Assembly: GCA_963846885.1 (NCBI GenBank)
Contig: CAWJXS010000020.1
Span: 310,001 to 374,000 of the forward strand
Length of the DNA stretch: 64,000 bases
DNA from: RPQJ01 sp963846885
GTDB lineage: Bacteria; Pseudomonadota; Gammaproteobacteria; Steroidobacterales; Steroidobacteraceae
Direction of reading: 5' to 3'
In this document: positions 35,835 to 44,252 of the stretch, piece after piece
How the letters are laid out: each line of letters opens with the position of its first letter
How positions within the stretch are numbered: position 1 is the stretch's first letter
The notes under the pieces: model-generated
Seen by the model: only the letters and a program-made list of their open reading frames with translations
Database searches by the model: none
Told to the model about the DNA's origin: nothing
Program-made: the position numbers and the translations under genes

Positions 35835-37404
35835 TTGCCCGACCCCAAGCACACCAAGACGGTTGACGACGCCCAGGCCGCCACGCCACGCCACGCGAGC
35901 GAAGCCGAGCTGGAGTTCCGTGCCCTGCTGGATGCCGCGGTCGACGCCATCATCGTCATCGACCATCGCGGGCTGCATCGAGCAGTTCAGCCTGTCGTCC
36001 GAGCGCATCTTCGGGTACACGGCCGCCGAGGTGATCGGGCAGAACGTCGCCGTGCTGATGCCCGCGCCCTATCGCGCCGAGCACGACGCGTACATGGACC
36101 GGTACCAGGGCACCGGCGAAGCCCGCATCATCGGCATCGGCCGCGAAGTGCAGGCGCGCCGCAAGGACGGCTCGGTATTCCCGTGCGAGCTGGCCGTGGG
36201 CAAGGTGCAGGGCGTGGAGCCGCCGCGGTTCATCGGCTTCATCCGCGACATCACGCTGCGCAAGCTCGCCGACGAGCGCCTGCGCCGCAGCGAATCCGAA
36301 CTGCGACTCGCCCAGCAGCTCGCCAACCTGGGCAATTACGTCGAGCACCTCGACGGCTCCGAGGCCGACTATCGCTCGCCCCAGCTGTGCCGGATTCTCG
36401 GCAGCAGCGCCGTGGCCGGCGGCCTCGGGCTGCGCAGCCTGCTCGAGCGCCACGTGCATCCAGCCGATCGCGACGTGCTGGACGAGGCGTTCCGCGAGCT
36501 CGACTCCCCGGCCGGCGCGTTCGACTGTGAATACCGCGTCGTGCTGGAAGACGGCACGTTCCGTTACCTGCATCACATCGCGCAGCTGACGCGCGACGCG
36601 CAGGGCGTAGCGCTCAAGCACGTCGGCACGATCCACGACGTGACGGATCGCCGCCAGACCGAGGACGAAGCGCGTCAGCTGCAGGATCGCCTCACGCATT
36701 TCAGCCGGCTGTCGACGATGGGCGAAATGGCAGCTGGCCTGGCGCACGAAATCAACCAGCCCCTCTCGGCGATCGCGACGTATGCGCAGGCGTGCCAGCG
36801 ATTCGTGCGCTCGCCGACGCGCGACGACGCCGACGTGCTCGAAGCGCTGGAGCAGATCAGCGTGCAGGCGCTGCGCGCGGGCGAGGTCATCCGGCGGCTG
36901 CGCAATTTCGTGAAGAACCGCGAGGTCAAGCGTGAGCCGGTCGATTGCAACCGCCTGCTCGACGACCTGCGCACGCTCGCCGAGACCGACGCCCGCCTGA
37001 ACAACGTGCGGCTGCGCATCGAAGCCGCGCCCGACTTGCCCACCGTTTATGCCGACCCGATCCAGTTGCAGCAGGTGGTGCTGAACCTGGTGCGCAACGC
37101 GATCGACGCGATGTCCGAGGCGCCCGAGACGCGCCGCGAAGTGCTGCTCAGCACGTTCGAGCGGCCCGAGGGCGAGATCGAAGTGATCGTGGCCGACCAC
37201 GGCAGCGGGCTCGCGCCCGAGGCGGCGGACCACCTGTTCAACCCGTTTTTTACGACGAAATCCGGCGGCACGGGCCTCGGCCTCGCCATCAGCCGCTCGA
37301 TCGTGCGCGCCCACGGGGGACGCCTGTGGCACACTCCTAACGAGGGAAGCGGCGCACGATTTCATTTCACGCTGCCGGCATCACCGGCGTCCAAAGGGGA
37401 GTAG
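35835..37404 (+). CDS. fixL: FixL-like PAS-PAS sensor histidine kinase, one frameshift
   Basis: About 522 residues after correction from a TTG start at 35835 (PDPKHTKTVDDAQ). First PAS: FRALLDAAVDAIIVIDHRG then RIFGYTAAEVIGQNVAVLMP and RIIGIGREVQARRKDGSVFP, very FixL-like. At the position of the FixL haem-ligand His (before IIGIGR) there is Arg, so haem/oxygen sensing is doubtful. A second PAS follows, then HisKA (MGEMAAGLAHEINQPLSAIA) and HATPase_c (NLVRNAIDAM, GTGLGLAISRSIV). The frame breaks near 35968-35973 (one extra base). The stop abuts the fixJ start. Confidence 0.85.
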
Positions 37405-38034
37405 GTGCGAGTGATCAAGGAAATCAAGCCCACGGTGTTCGTGGTCGACGACGACGCGGCAGTGCGCGATTCGCTGCGGATGCTGCTGAAGTCGGTCGGC
37501 CTGCCGGTCGAGGTCTTCGAATCCGGGCAGGAATTCCTCGACGCCGACCGTGACGACCGACCGGGCTGCCTCGTCCTCGACATCCGCATGCCCGGCATGA
37601 GCGGCCTCGAACTGCAGGTCAAGCTCAACGAGCGCCACTCGATCCTGCCGATCATCTTCATCACCGGCCACGGCGACGTGCCGATGGCAGTCGAGGCCAT
37701 GCAGGCCGGCGCTGTCGATTTCATCCAGAAGCCGTTCCGCGACCAGGACCTGCTCGACCGCATCAACCAGGCGCTGGAAAAAGACGCAGGCAGCCGCCGC
37801 ATGCTGGCCGAGCGGAACATGATCCGGAAGCGGCTCGAATCCCTGACCCCGCGCGAAAAAGAAGTGCTGGACCTCGTGGTGGCGGGCAAGGCCAACAAGG
37901 TGATCGCCGGCGACCTCAACCTGAGCCAGCGCACGGTCGAGATTCACCGCGCCCGGGTCATGGAAAAGATGGAGGCGCACTCGCTCGCCCACCTCGTCCG
38001 CATGGTGCTGGAAGTCGAGCGGGCCGAAGAATGA
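37405..38034 (+). CDS. fixJ: FixJ-family response regulator
   Basis: 209 residues from a GTG that directly follows the kinase stop. Receiver domain with Asp59 (CLVLDIRMPGMSGLELQ), conserved Thr/Lys (FITGHGDVPMAVEAM, FIQKPF) and a C-terminal LuxR/GerE helix-turn-helix (LTPREKEVLDLVVAGKANK, LNLSQRTVEIHRARVMEKM). Acts as the transcriptional output of the upstream kinase. The cbb3 operon just upstream is a plausible target because FixJ/FixK control fixNOQP in rhizobia; that is inference. Confidence 0.93.
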   Translation: MRVIKEIKPTVFVVDDDAAVRDSLRMLLKSVGLPVEVFESGQEFLDADRDDRPGCLVLDIRMPGMSGLELQVKLNERHSILPIIFITGHGDVPMAVEAMQAGAVDFIQKPFRDQDLLDRINQALEKDAGSRRMLAERNMIRKRLESLTPREKEVLDLVVAGKANKVIAGDLNLSQRTVEIHRARVMEKMEAHSLAHLVRMVLEVERAEE

Positions 38035-38042
38035 CCGGGCCG

Positions 38043-38061
38043 CCTGCTGCACTGCAGCAGG
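38043..38061. terminator. Hairpin after fixJ
   Basis: CCTGCTGCA / TGCAGCAGG arms of 9 bp around one central base, 8 bp after the fixJ stop. No T-tract follows, so the terminator assignment is weak. Confidence 0.4.
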
Positions 38062-38109
38062 TGTTGCGAACCACTCGCATTTACGTATAAATCCGCAATT
38101 GCCGCGGAC

Positions 38110-38132
38110 GGTGCAGCCATGAAAACTGCACC
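38110..38132. promoter_or_regulatory. Inverted repeat in the leader of the orphan receiver gene
   Basis: GGTGCAG (38110-38116) and CTGCACC (38126-38132) enclose an ATG at 38119. It could be a protein-binding site or a leader hairpin about 90 bp before the likely start at 38224. Role unknown. Confidence 0.3.
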
Positions 38133-38223
38133 GCATGCCCTCTCACGCGAACCAGCGCCCACTCATCTACCCAACCCGCGGCTTATCGTGAGCTGCGCGG
38201 GTTACCTGGTCGCTCGCCCCCAT

Positions 38224-38640
38224 ATGTCACCCGCCATTTCTGCCGCGCAGGAGGCCCCGCCCGTCGTCGGCGTGATCGACTCGGATCCGGTGGCGCGCGC
38301 GGCCCTGAAATCACTGCTGCAGAACGTGGGCGTCGACCTGCTCAGCTTCGACAGCGCCGAGTCGTACCTGTTGTCGGGCTCGGCCCGCAAAGTCGCCTGC
38401 CTGATCGTCGACCTGCTGTTGCCCGGCATGTCGGGCCTCGAACTGTTGCGCCGGCTGCGCAGTAACGGCAACGATGTGCCGGTGATATTGCTGGCAGACG
38501 AATCGGATGTCCCGACCGCGGTAGCAGCCATGCGCGAAGGCGCTGCGGATTTCATCGAAAAGCCCTACGCCAACGTCGCCATCCTGAAGCAGGTCCAGAA
38601 GCTGATCCGCGGCCAGTCAGGCAGCGCAAGGCCCGCCTGA
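38224..38640 (+). CDS. Single-domain response regulator (FixJ-type receiver)
   Basis: 138 residues consisting only of a receiver domain: acidic pocket (VIDSDP), Asp63 (CLIVDLLLPGMSGLELL), and C-terminal FIEKPY with the conserved Lys. It resembles the FixJ receiver next door but has no DNA-binding domain, so it may be a phosphate sink or modulator of the FixL-like kinase. The start at 38224 (MSPAISAAQEAPP) is chosen because the receiver begins just after it; an in-frame ATG at 38119 would add 35 unconserved residues. Confidence 0.82.
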   Translation: MSPAISAAQEAPPVVGVIDSDPVARAALKSLLQNVGVDLLSFDSAESYLLSGSARKVACLIVDLLLPGMSGLELLRRLRSNGNDVPVILLADESDVPTAVAAMREGAADFIEKPYANVAILKQVQKLIRGQSGSARPA

Positions 38641-38659
38641 GACTGCGGACCGCTCCCGC

Positions 38660-39691
38660 ATGAGTTCCCTCGCGAGCTGGCACGAGGAAAAGCAATCCGC
38701 GTGGCTGTATCGCGAACTTGCGACGTGCGAAAGCGACGCGAGAATCGCCGAGCTGTTCCGCGCACTCGCCGCCGCCGCCGATTTCCAGGCCGAGAAGTGG
38801 CTGGCGAGTTCCGGACAGGCGACGCCCCCCGCCTTTGCGCCTTCGCCGCGCGCACGCATCACGGCCACCCTGGCGCGCGCGCTCGGTCCGCGCCGCGTAC
38901 GACACATGCTGGCGGCGATGAAGGTGCGCGGGCTTTCGGCCTACGATTCGCAGCGATCACTCGCGGGCCACCTGATGCCGACCTCCGTGTCCGACATCGG
39001 CGCGCGGCACAAGGGCTACGGCGGCGGCAACCTGCGGGCAGCGGTGTTCGGCATCAATGACGGCCTCGTCTCGAACACCAGCCTGATCATGGGCGTGGCG
39101 GGCGCCGCAGCGGGCGCAGACATCGTGCTGACGAGCGGCGTGGCGGGATTGCTCGCGGGCGCGCTGTCGATGGCGGCGGGCGAGTATGTGTCGATGCGCT
39201 CGCAGCGCGAGATGTTCGAGTACCAGATCGGGCTCGAGCGCGACGAACTGCACGAGTACCCGGAGGAAGAAGCCGAGGAACTCGCGCTGATCTACCAGGC
39301 GCGCGGCATGCAGCTCGAAGAAGCGCGCCGCGTGAGTCGCGAACTGGTCAAGAACGAAGTGGCCGCGCTCGATGCGCTCGCGCGCGAGGAACTGGGCCTG
39401 AATCCCGACGATCTGGGCTCACCGTGGGGCGCCGCGATCTACTCGTTCCTCGCCTTCGCACTGGGTGCGATCGTGCCACTGGCGCCGTTCGTGCTCGGGC
39501 TGCCGCTGCAGCAGGCAATCACGGTGGCGGCGGTCACGGCCGGGCTCGCGTTGTTTGGCGTGGGCGCGGCGCTCAGCCTGTTCACGGGTCGCAGCGCAGT
39601 GGGGGGCGGCATGCGCATGGTGCTGATCGGCGGCGGGGCCGGCGTCGCCACCTGGATCATCGGTTCATTGCTGGGCGCAGCCATCGGCTAG
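38660..39691 (+). CDS. VIT1/CCC1-family membrane protein with N-terminal ferritin-like region
   Basis: 343 residues. Residues about 1-100 form a Glu-containing helical region (WHEEKQSAWLYRELATCESD, LFRALAAAADFQAEKW) like the rubrerythrin/ferritin-like part of MbfA proteins. The remainder is a CCC1/VIT domain: AAVFGINDGLVSNTSLIMGVAGA, LSMAAGEYVSMRSQRE, an acidic cytosolic helix (LERDELHEYPEEEAEEL) and three C-terminal helices. Family members export or store Fe(II)/Mn(II). A metal-export role during redox or oxygen shifts is inferred. Confidence 0.85.
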   Translation: MSSLASWHEEKQSAWLYRELATCESDARIAELFRALAAAADFQAEKWLASSGQATPPAFAPSPRARITATLARALGPRRVRHMLAAMKVRGLSAYDSQRSLAGHLMPTSVSDIGARHKGYGGGNLRAAVFGINDGLVSNTSLIMGVAGAAAGADIVLTSGVAGLLAGALSMAAGEYVSMRSQREMFEYQIGLERDELHEYPEEEAEELALIYQARGMQLEEARRVSRELVKNEVAALDALAREELGLNPDDLGSPWGAAIYSFLAFALGAIVPLAPFVLGLPLQQAITVAAVTAGLALFGVGAALSLFTGRSAVGGGMRMVLIGGGAGVATWIIGSLLGAAIG

Positions 39692-39726
39692 GGATTAGGG
39701 GCTAGGGGCTAGGGGCTAGGGGCTAG
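39690..39726. repeat. Short tandem repeat (CTAGGGG-type)
   Basis: Immediately after the VIT gene stop an 8-bp unit (GGGGCTAG) is repeated about four times, preceded by a variant unit GGGATTAG. It precedes a REP-like element. No function is evident. Confidence 0.75.
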
Positions 39727-39756
39727 TCGGAGGCGCGCGAGTGCGCGCGGAGTTCA

Positions 39757-39801
39757 CCTCTCCCGCGGCGCGGGAGAGGTCGGCCGCAGGCCGGGTGAGG
39801 G
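39757..39801. repeat. REP-like palindromic repeat
   Basis: CCTCTCCCGC-stem with the GGCCGCAGGCCGGGTGAGGG tail, the same family as at 9254. It lies between the convergent VIT and cbpM genes. Confidence 0.75.
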
Positions 39802-39825
39802 CGTTCGTCGCGCGTGAGCGCGGCT

Positions 39826-40167
39826 TCAATCCCCAATACCTATTCTCTTCCCCAGCCGCGCCAGCAGCCGGCGCCGTTCCTCGACCAGCTCGACGATGAT
39901 TGCCGCGCCGGGCAGGTTCACGCCGAGATCCGTCACGAGTCGTGTCATCGCCAGCACGCGTGGCAATTCACGTCGCGGAAAGATCCATGCCGCGGGCTCA
40001 TCACCGCTCAGGGGATCGAGGGCGCCGAGCTCGACCAGCTCGACGACCCACTGCCGTTCGACGCAGAGCCGCACGCAGATCTCGTCGATGCGCAGCCAGT
40101 CGTCGTCGCCGAGGAATTCAGCTCGCAGCAACTCAGGGTCCGGCCGATGATTGCGTGGGTCGCTCAT
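39826..40167 (-). CDS. cbpM: Chaperone modulator CbpM
   Basis: 113 residues of the MerR-like CbpM family (LRIDEICVRLCVERQWVVELVELGALDP, then LPRVLAMTRLVTDLGVNLPGAAIIVELVEE). CbpM binds the J domain of CbpA and inhibits its co-chaperone activity. GGAGGG precedes the ATG at 40167, and the start overlaps the cbpA stop by 4 bp, the standard cbpAM operon order. Confidence 0.9.
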   Translation of the reverse strand: MSDPRNHRPDPELLRAEFLGDDDWLRIDEICVRLCVERQWVVELVELGALDPLSGDEPAAWIFPRRELPRVLAMTRLVTDLGVNLPGAAIIVELVEERRRLLARLGKRIGIGD

Positions 40168-41180
40168 GACGCGGCCCTCCCACCCGCCGCGAGATGCGCG
40201 CGCGGATCGAACGGCAGTTCCTGCTTCATGCGCGCGAAGAATTCGCGGGTGTTGGCAGTGTCGGGCGGCAACACGATCGTGAGCGCAACGTACTGATCCC
40301 CGGGCGTCGGTCCGGGCAGGCCGCGGCCGCGCAAGCGCAACCGCTGGCCGGCACGTGCGCCGGCCGGGAGTTTCATCTCGACCGAACCACCGAGCGTCGG
40401 TACCGACACGGTTTCGCCCAGCGCGGCCTCCCATGGGGCGACGGGCAGCTCCACCGTCACGTCGCGGCCATCCAGCTTGAACAGTGGGTGCGGTCGCAGG
40501 TTGACCTCCAGGTACAGGTCACCCGCAGGACCGCCGCCGATTCCGGGGTTACCCTGCCCTGTGAGGCGGATCTGCTGGCCTTCGACCACGCCGGCGGGGA
40601 TCGAGACGCGCAGCGTGCGCGGCCTGGTCGTGACGTGGCCGTCCGGGGTGATCTCGGGCGTGCGCAGCTCAAGCGTGCGCGTGCCGCCACGGTAGGCGTC
40701 CTCGAGGTCGATTTCGACGCGGGCGATGTGGTCCTGGCCCGCCGCTGCGAACCCGCGGTGGCCGCGGCGTCCCGCAGCATCGAAACCGCCGTGCGTGCCG
40801 GCGCCGCTGAACGGGCTGCGCGCGCCGAACAGCTCGGAGAAGAAGTCGCTGAAATCGGGGCCCTGGCCCGCCGCACCGCCACTGCCGCCGCGGGCTCCCT
40901 GGCCGGCAGTGAACTCGAAGCCCTTGCCCCAGTCGGGTGGCGGGCGGAAATCCTGGCCCTGCCGCCAGTTGGCGCCGAGCTGGTCATAGGCTGCGCGCTT
41001 CTCGGGGTCTTTCAGGACTTCGTACGCCTCCTGCAGCTCCTTGAAGCGGTCCTCGGCGTTCTTTTCCTTGCTGACGTCCGGATGAAACTTGCGGGCGAGC
41101 TTGCGGTACGAGCGCTTGATCTCGTCCTGCGTGGCGCCCCGCGCCACACCCATGACTTCGTAGTAATCCTTGAATTGCAT
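40164..41180 (-). CDS. cbpA: Curved-DNA-binding protein CbpA (DnaJ-like co-chaperone)
   Basis: 338 residues: J domain (KDYYEVMGVARGATQDEIKR ... HPD in KFHPDVSKEKNAED), Gly/Phe-rich linker (about 85-145), and two C-terminal DnaJ beta domains (RVEIDLEDAYRGGTRTLEL; LRVSIPAGVVEGQQIRL). No cysteine-rich zinc domain is present, which distinguishes it from DnaJ. It works with DnaK and binds DNA in stationary-phase cells. Confidence 0.94.
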   Translation of the reverse strand: MQFKDYYEVMGVARGATQDEIKRSYRKLARKFHPDVSKEKNAEDRFKELQEAYEVLKDPEKRAAYDQLGANWRQGQDFRPPPDWGKGFEFTAGQGARGGSGGAAGQGPDFSDFFSELFGARSPFSGAGTHGGFDAAGRRGHRGFAAAGQDHIARVEIDLEDAYRGGTRTLELRTPEITPDGHVTTRPRTLRVSIPAGVVEGQQIRLTGQGNPGIGGGPAGDLYLEVNLRPHPLFKLDGRDVTVELPVAPWEAALGETVSVPTLGGSVEMKLPAGARAGQRLRLRGRGLPGPTPGDQYVALTIVLPPDTANTREFFARMKQELPFDPRAHLAAGGRAAS

Positions 41181-41333
41181 GCACGCAGCGCCTCGGTGAG
41201 CCCCGGCCCGTCTGATGTGGTGGCGATGACCGTCCGATGCAAGCCCTGCGACAGGCCCGGTGGTTGCGCTTGCGAATCAGCCGCGCAACCCCATAGAACG
41301 ATTCCGAGCCATTCCTCCAGGGACTTTTCTCAC

Positions 41334-41810
41334 ATGGAACATTCGTCCGCTGTCGGCGCCGGCCCCCTGTCCGCCACCGAAATCATCTGCACTCGTTGCG
41401 ACGGCATCGTCCGCGTGCCGGACGACCGCCTGCAGGACGCACCGAAGTGCCCGCGCTGCCACGAGCGGCTCTTTACCGGACATCCCATGGAACTGACGTC
41501 CGCGAACTTTGCGCGCCACGTCGGGCAATCCGGGGTGCCGGTCGTCGTTGATTTCTGGGCGCCGTGGTGCGGCCCGTGCCGTTCGATGGCGCCCGTGTTC
41601 GAGCGGGTGGCGGCCGAAACCGAGCCGGCCGCGAGGTTCGCCAAGCTGAACACCGACGAGGCGCAGGAGATCGCCGGGCGCTACGGCATCCGCAGCATTC
41701 CGACACTGATGGTGTTCAAGGGCGGACGGGAGGTGGCGCGGCAAGCCGGCGCCATGGATGCGGCGTCATTGCGGCGCTGGCTGGACGCCAACGCAGGGAT
41801 CAAGGGCTAG
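41334..41810 (+). CDS. trxC: Thioredoxin 2 (TrxC)
   Basis: 158 residues: N-terminal zinc finger of two CxxC pairs (Cys19/22 and Cys39/42: ICTRCDG, KCPRCHE) and a thioredoxin domain with the redox motif WCGPC (78-82) and the cis-Pro loop RSIPTLMVFKGG. This architecture defines TrxC, an oxidative-stress-linked cytoplasmic reductant. The ATG at 41334 yields a short lead before the zinc finger. Three REP units follow directly. Confidence 0.94.
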   Translation: MEHSSAVGAGPLSATEIICTRCDGIVRVPDDRLQDAPKCPRCHERLFTGHPMELTSANFARHVGQSGVPVVVDFWAPWCGPCRSMAPVFERVAAETEPAARFAKLNTDEAQEIAGRYGIRSIPTLMVFKGGREVARQAGAMDAASLRRWLDANAGIKG

Positions 41811-41812
41811 GA

Positions 41813-41937
41813 CCCTCACCCCAACCCTCTCCCGCCTTGCGGGAGAGGGAGCGGAACCCTCACCCCACCCTCTCCCGCCTTGCGGGAGAGGGAGCGGATC
41901 CCTCACCCCAACCCTCTCCCGCCTTGCGGGAGAGGGA
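41813..41937. repeat. Array of three tandem REP-like units
   Basis: Three near-identical units (about 41813-41849, 41857-41892 and 41900-41937), each CCCTCACCCC-(A)ACCCTCTCCCGC-CTTGC-GGGAGAGGG, separated by AGCGGA-type spacers. They lie between convergent trxC and the DUF2892 gene. Confidence 0.88.
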
Positions 41938-41942
41938 GGCGG

Positions 41943-42149
41943 TCAGGTCAGCCTTTCTTCATCGAACAGGTGCTGATGCCGAAACGGCAGGTAGGCCGGG
42001 CACCAGCGGAACGTGCCCGTGAGGATCGGCACGATGCCGATCAGGCCCCAGTAGCGCGCGTTGCCTTCGAGCAGGAAAAACAGCGACAGCAGGGCAAGGC
42101 CCGCGACGATGCGCAATGTGCGGTCGATGCCGCCAACGTTCGGTGTCAT
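41943..42149 (-). CDS. YgaP-like DUF2892 membrane protein
   Basis: 68 residues: MTPNVGGIDRTLRIVAGLAL, then two hydrophobic helices (LALLSLFFLLEG; YWGLIGIVPILTGTF) and the family motif RWCPAYLPF with its Cys. DUF2892 is the membrane part of YgaP rhodaneses and often accompanies sulfur or stress regulators. Next to a Crp/Fnr-family regulator on the same strand. Confidence 0.85.
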   Translation of the reverse strand: MTPNVGGIDRTLRIVAGLALLSLFFLLEGNARYWGLIGIVPILTGTFRWCPAYLPFRHQHLFDEERLT

Positions 42150-42257
42150 TTTTCAGTCTCCTCGTTGCGTTCTGGGTCCGGCTGCGGGTGCAGCGGGAAC
42201 CCGGGCTTCACTGGAGCGCATCGTAGATCGCCCTTGCCGGGGTGTCAGTAACCTAAG

Positions 42258-42962
42258 TCACCCAGACGCCGGGGCGTCCGTCGGCACAGGCCCCGGCACG
42301 ACGCCGGCCGCAAGTTGCCGCAGCGCAGCGGGGTCGACGATCTCGATCGAGCCGCGCGCCAGCTGCACCCAGCCCGCATCGGCGAGGCCGCGCAGGACCC
42401 GCGTGACGATCTCGCGCACGCTGCCCACCTCGTCGGCCAACTGCTGGTGAGTCAGCGCGACGACCCTGCCGCGGCCGAGAAGTGCGGCAGCGACGCGGCG
42501 ATCGAGCTTGTGGAACGCAACGGCCTCGACCAGGCCCATCAGGTCGGCGAGTCGTTCTGCAAACAAGCTGAAAACGTACTGGCGGAAAGGCGCGTGGCTG
42601 GCCATCAGCGCGTCGAACGCGGCGCGCGGCAGCACCACGAGTTTCACATCGGCCGCCACCACGCCTGAGGCGGGGTAATCGCTGCCACCCACGAGGCAGC
42701 TGCTGGTCAGCACGCAGCTTTCGCCGGGACCGACCCGGTACAGCTGCAACTCCCTGCCGTCGCCGACCTTGGCCACGCGAATGGATCCTTGCAGCACGAA
42801 CGGAAACTGGCGGCAAGGCGCGCCGGCGCCGAACAGCGCCGTACCGGTCGCCAGTTCGAGCAATTGCGCGCCTGCCAGCAACCGCTCGAGCTCCCGCGGT
42901 TCCAGTCCCTGCAGGGCCGGGTACAGGTGCAGCAACTCGCTGGCGACTGCAGCCGCGGTCAT
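42258..42962 (-). CDS. Crp/Fnr family transcription regulator
   Basis: About 234 residues: cyclic-nucleotide-binding-like beta-roll (ELATGTALFGAGAPCRQFPFVLQGSIRV; GPGESCVLTSSCLVGG) and a C-terminal winged helix (LTHQQLADEVGSVREIVTRVLRGLADAGWVQL). The N-terminal Cys cluster of FNR is absent, so it is not a standard FNR oxygen sensor; three internal Cys could still be redox-active. It may control the DUF2892 gene downstream. The ATG at 42962 is preferred; upstream GTG/TTG codons at about 42971-42974 are alternatives. Confidence 0.87.
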   Translation of the reverse strand: MTAAAVASELLHLYPALQGLEPRELERLLAGAQLLELATGTALFGAGAPCRQFPFVLQGSIRVAKVGDGRELQLYRVGPGESCVLTSSCLVGGSDYPASGVVAADVKLVVLPRAAFDALMASHAPFRQYVFSLFAERLADLMGLVEAVAFHKLDRRVAAALLGRGRVVALTHQQLADEVGSVREIVTRVLRGLADAGWVQLARGSIEIVDPAALRQLAAGVVPGPVPTDAPASG

Positions 42963-42978
42963 CGGATACACCAACGCG

Positions 42979-43263
42979 TCATGTGGCGGCAGGCTCCAGC
43001 ACGACCAACAGGTCCTTCGCGTCCACCTGCTGGCCCGGACGCGCGACGATGTCCTCGATGTCGAGGTAGGCCTCGACCGGCCCCTTGCCCTCGCCCACCA
43101 GGTAGCTCTCGTCCGCCTTCATGCGGTGCAGAGAGAAGCGATCCTCCTGCGAGTAGATCGAGACCGTCTTGATGCCGAGTTCGTGCGCTGCGCGCATCAC
43201 GCGGATTGAAATCTCGCCGCGGTTGGCGACGAGGAGAGTCTTGATCTTGCGGTGATGGCGCAT
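42979..43263 (-). pseudogene. Pyruvate carboxylase remnant: N-terminus joined to C-terminus
   Basis: A 94-residue frame. Residues 1-67 match the N-terminus of pyruvate carboxylase (KTLLVANRGEISIRVMRAA; TVSIYSQEDRFSLHRMKADE; GPVEAYLDIEDIV). The next residues, ARPGQQVDAKDLLVVLEPAAT, match the extreme C-terminal biotinyl domain, downstream of the biotin Lys. The whole catalytic middle (about 1,050 residues in a normal enzyme) is missing, in frame. The product cannot carry biotin or bind substrate. An internal deletion or an assembly collapse would both explain it. Confidence 0.75.
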
Positions 43264-43338
43264 ACGCCCGAAATAATACGTGGCGCAGCGCTCTGGTATG
43301 GTTCGTTTACTTCGTTCGCCCTGCCCTGAAGGAATGAC

Positions 43339-44244
43339 ATGCCAGCGATTGCCGTCCACGGTGGCGCAGGAGACATCCCGCCTGCCGAGCTGACCCCCGA
43401 GCGCGAAGCCGCGTACCGCGCTGGCCTGGAACGTGCGTTGCGTGCCGGCCAGGTCATCCTGGATGCCGGCGGCCCCAGCCTCGATGCGGTGGTCGCGTCA
43501 GTCCAGGTGCTCGAAGACGATCCCCTGTTCAATGCGGGGCGCGGCGCGGTGATCGCGGCTAGCGGCATCTGCGAGCTGGATGCTGCGTTGATGGACGGGC
43601 GCGACCTGCGTGCCGGTGCAGTGACGGGAGTGCGCCACGTCCGCAGTCCCATCGGCCTGGCGCGCCTGGTGATGGATCGGTCGGCGCACGTCATGCTCGC
43701 GGGACCCGGCGCCGAGGAGTTCGCGCTGGAGCAGGGACTCGAGCCTGTCCCGAATCGGTACTTCGTCACCGAGCGCAGGCAGCGCGAGCTGGCCGCGGCG
43801 CTGGTTACGGAAGCGGACGGCTATCGCGAATCACTGATGGGCACCGTGGGCGCCGTGGCTTTGGACGCAGACGGGAACCTGGCCGCCGCAACCTCGACCG
43901 GTGGCACGACCGGCAAGCGTTGGGGCCGCGTGGGCGATTCACCGATCATCGGCGCCGGCACGTACGCGGCGAATGATTGCTGCGCGGTCTCGGCGACGGG
44001 TCACGGCGAATTCTTCATCCGCGCGACCGTGGCGCACGAGATCGCTGCGCTGGTGCGCTATGCGGGACTGGATGCGAAGGCCGCGGCCGACCGCGTGGTG
44101 CACGAGCAGCTGCGCCGGATGGGCGGCAGCGGCGGAGTCATCGTCGTGGGGCGCGATGGCACGATTGCGATGCCGTTCAATTCACGCGGGATGCTGCGCG
44201 GCTCGGTCGACGTGCATGGTCGATTGACGACCGCAATCCTGTAG
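43339..44244 (+). CDS. iaaA: Isoaspartyl peptidase / plant-type L-asparaginase
   Basis: 301 residues of the N-terminal nucleophile (Ntn) family. It begins PAIAVHGGAGDIP, has the DPLFNAGRGAV loop, and the autocleavage site precedes Thr169 (SLMGTVGAVALD), followed by ATSTGGTTGKRWGRVGDSPIIGAGTYA. It hydrolyses beta-aspartyl dipeptides and asparagine after self-processing into two subunits. The linker before the cleavage site is short. GAAGGAATG-type sequence surrounds the ATG at 43339. Confidence 0.93.
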   Translation: MPAIAVHGGAGDIPPAELTPEREAAYRAGLERALRAGQVILDAGGPSLDAVVASVQVLEDDPLFNAGRGAVIAASGICELDAALMDGRDLRAGAVTGVRHVRSPIGLARLVMDRSAHVMLAGPGAEEFALEQGLEPVPNRYFVTERRQRELAAALVTEADGYRESLMGTVGAVALDADGNLAAATSTGGTTGKRWGRVGDSPIIGAGTYAANDCCAVSATGHGEFFIRATVAHEIAALVRYAGLDAKAAADRVVHEQLRRMGGSGGVIVVGRDGTIAMPFNSRGMLRGSVDVHGRLTTAIL

Positions 44245-44252
44245 GAATCCAT

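Noticed and set aside
41813..41937. CRISPR-like direct repeats
   Set aside because: The three units have 6-8 bp spacers of similar sequence and a perfect internal palindrome; they are REP-like units, not repeats with unique spacers.
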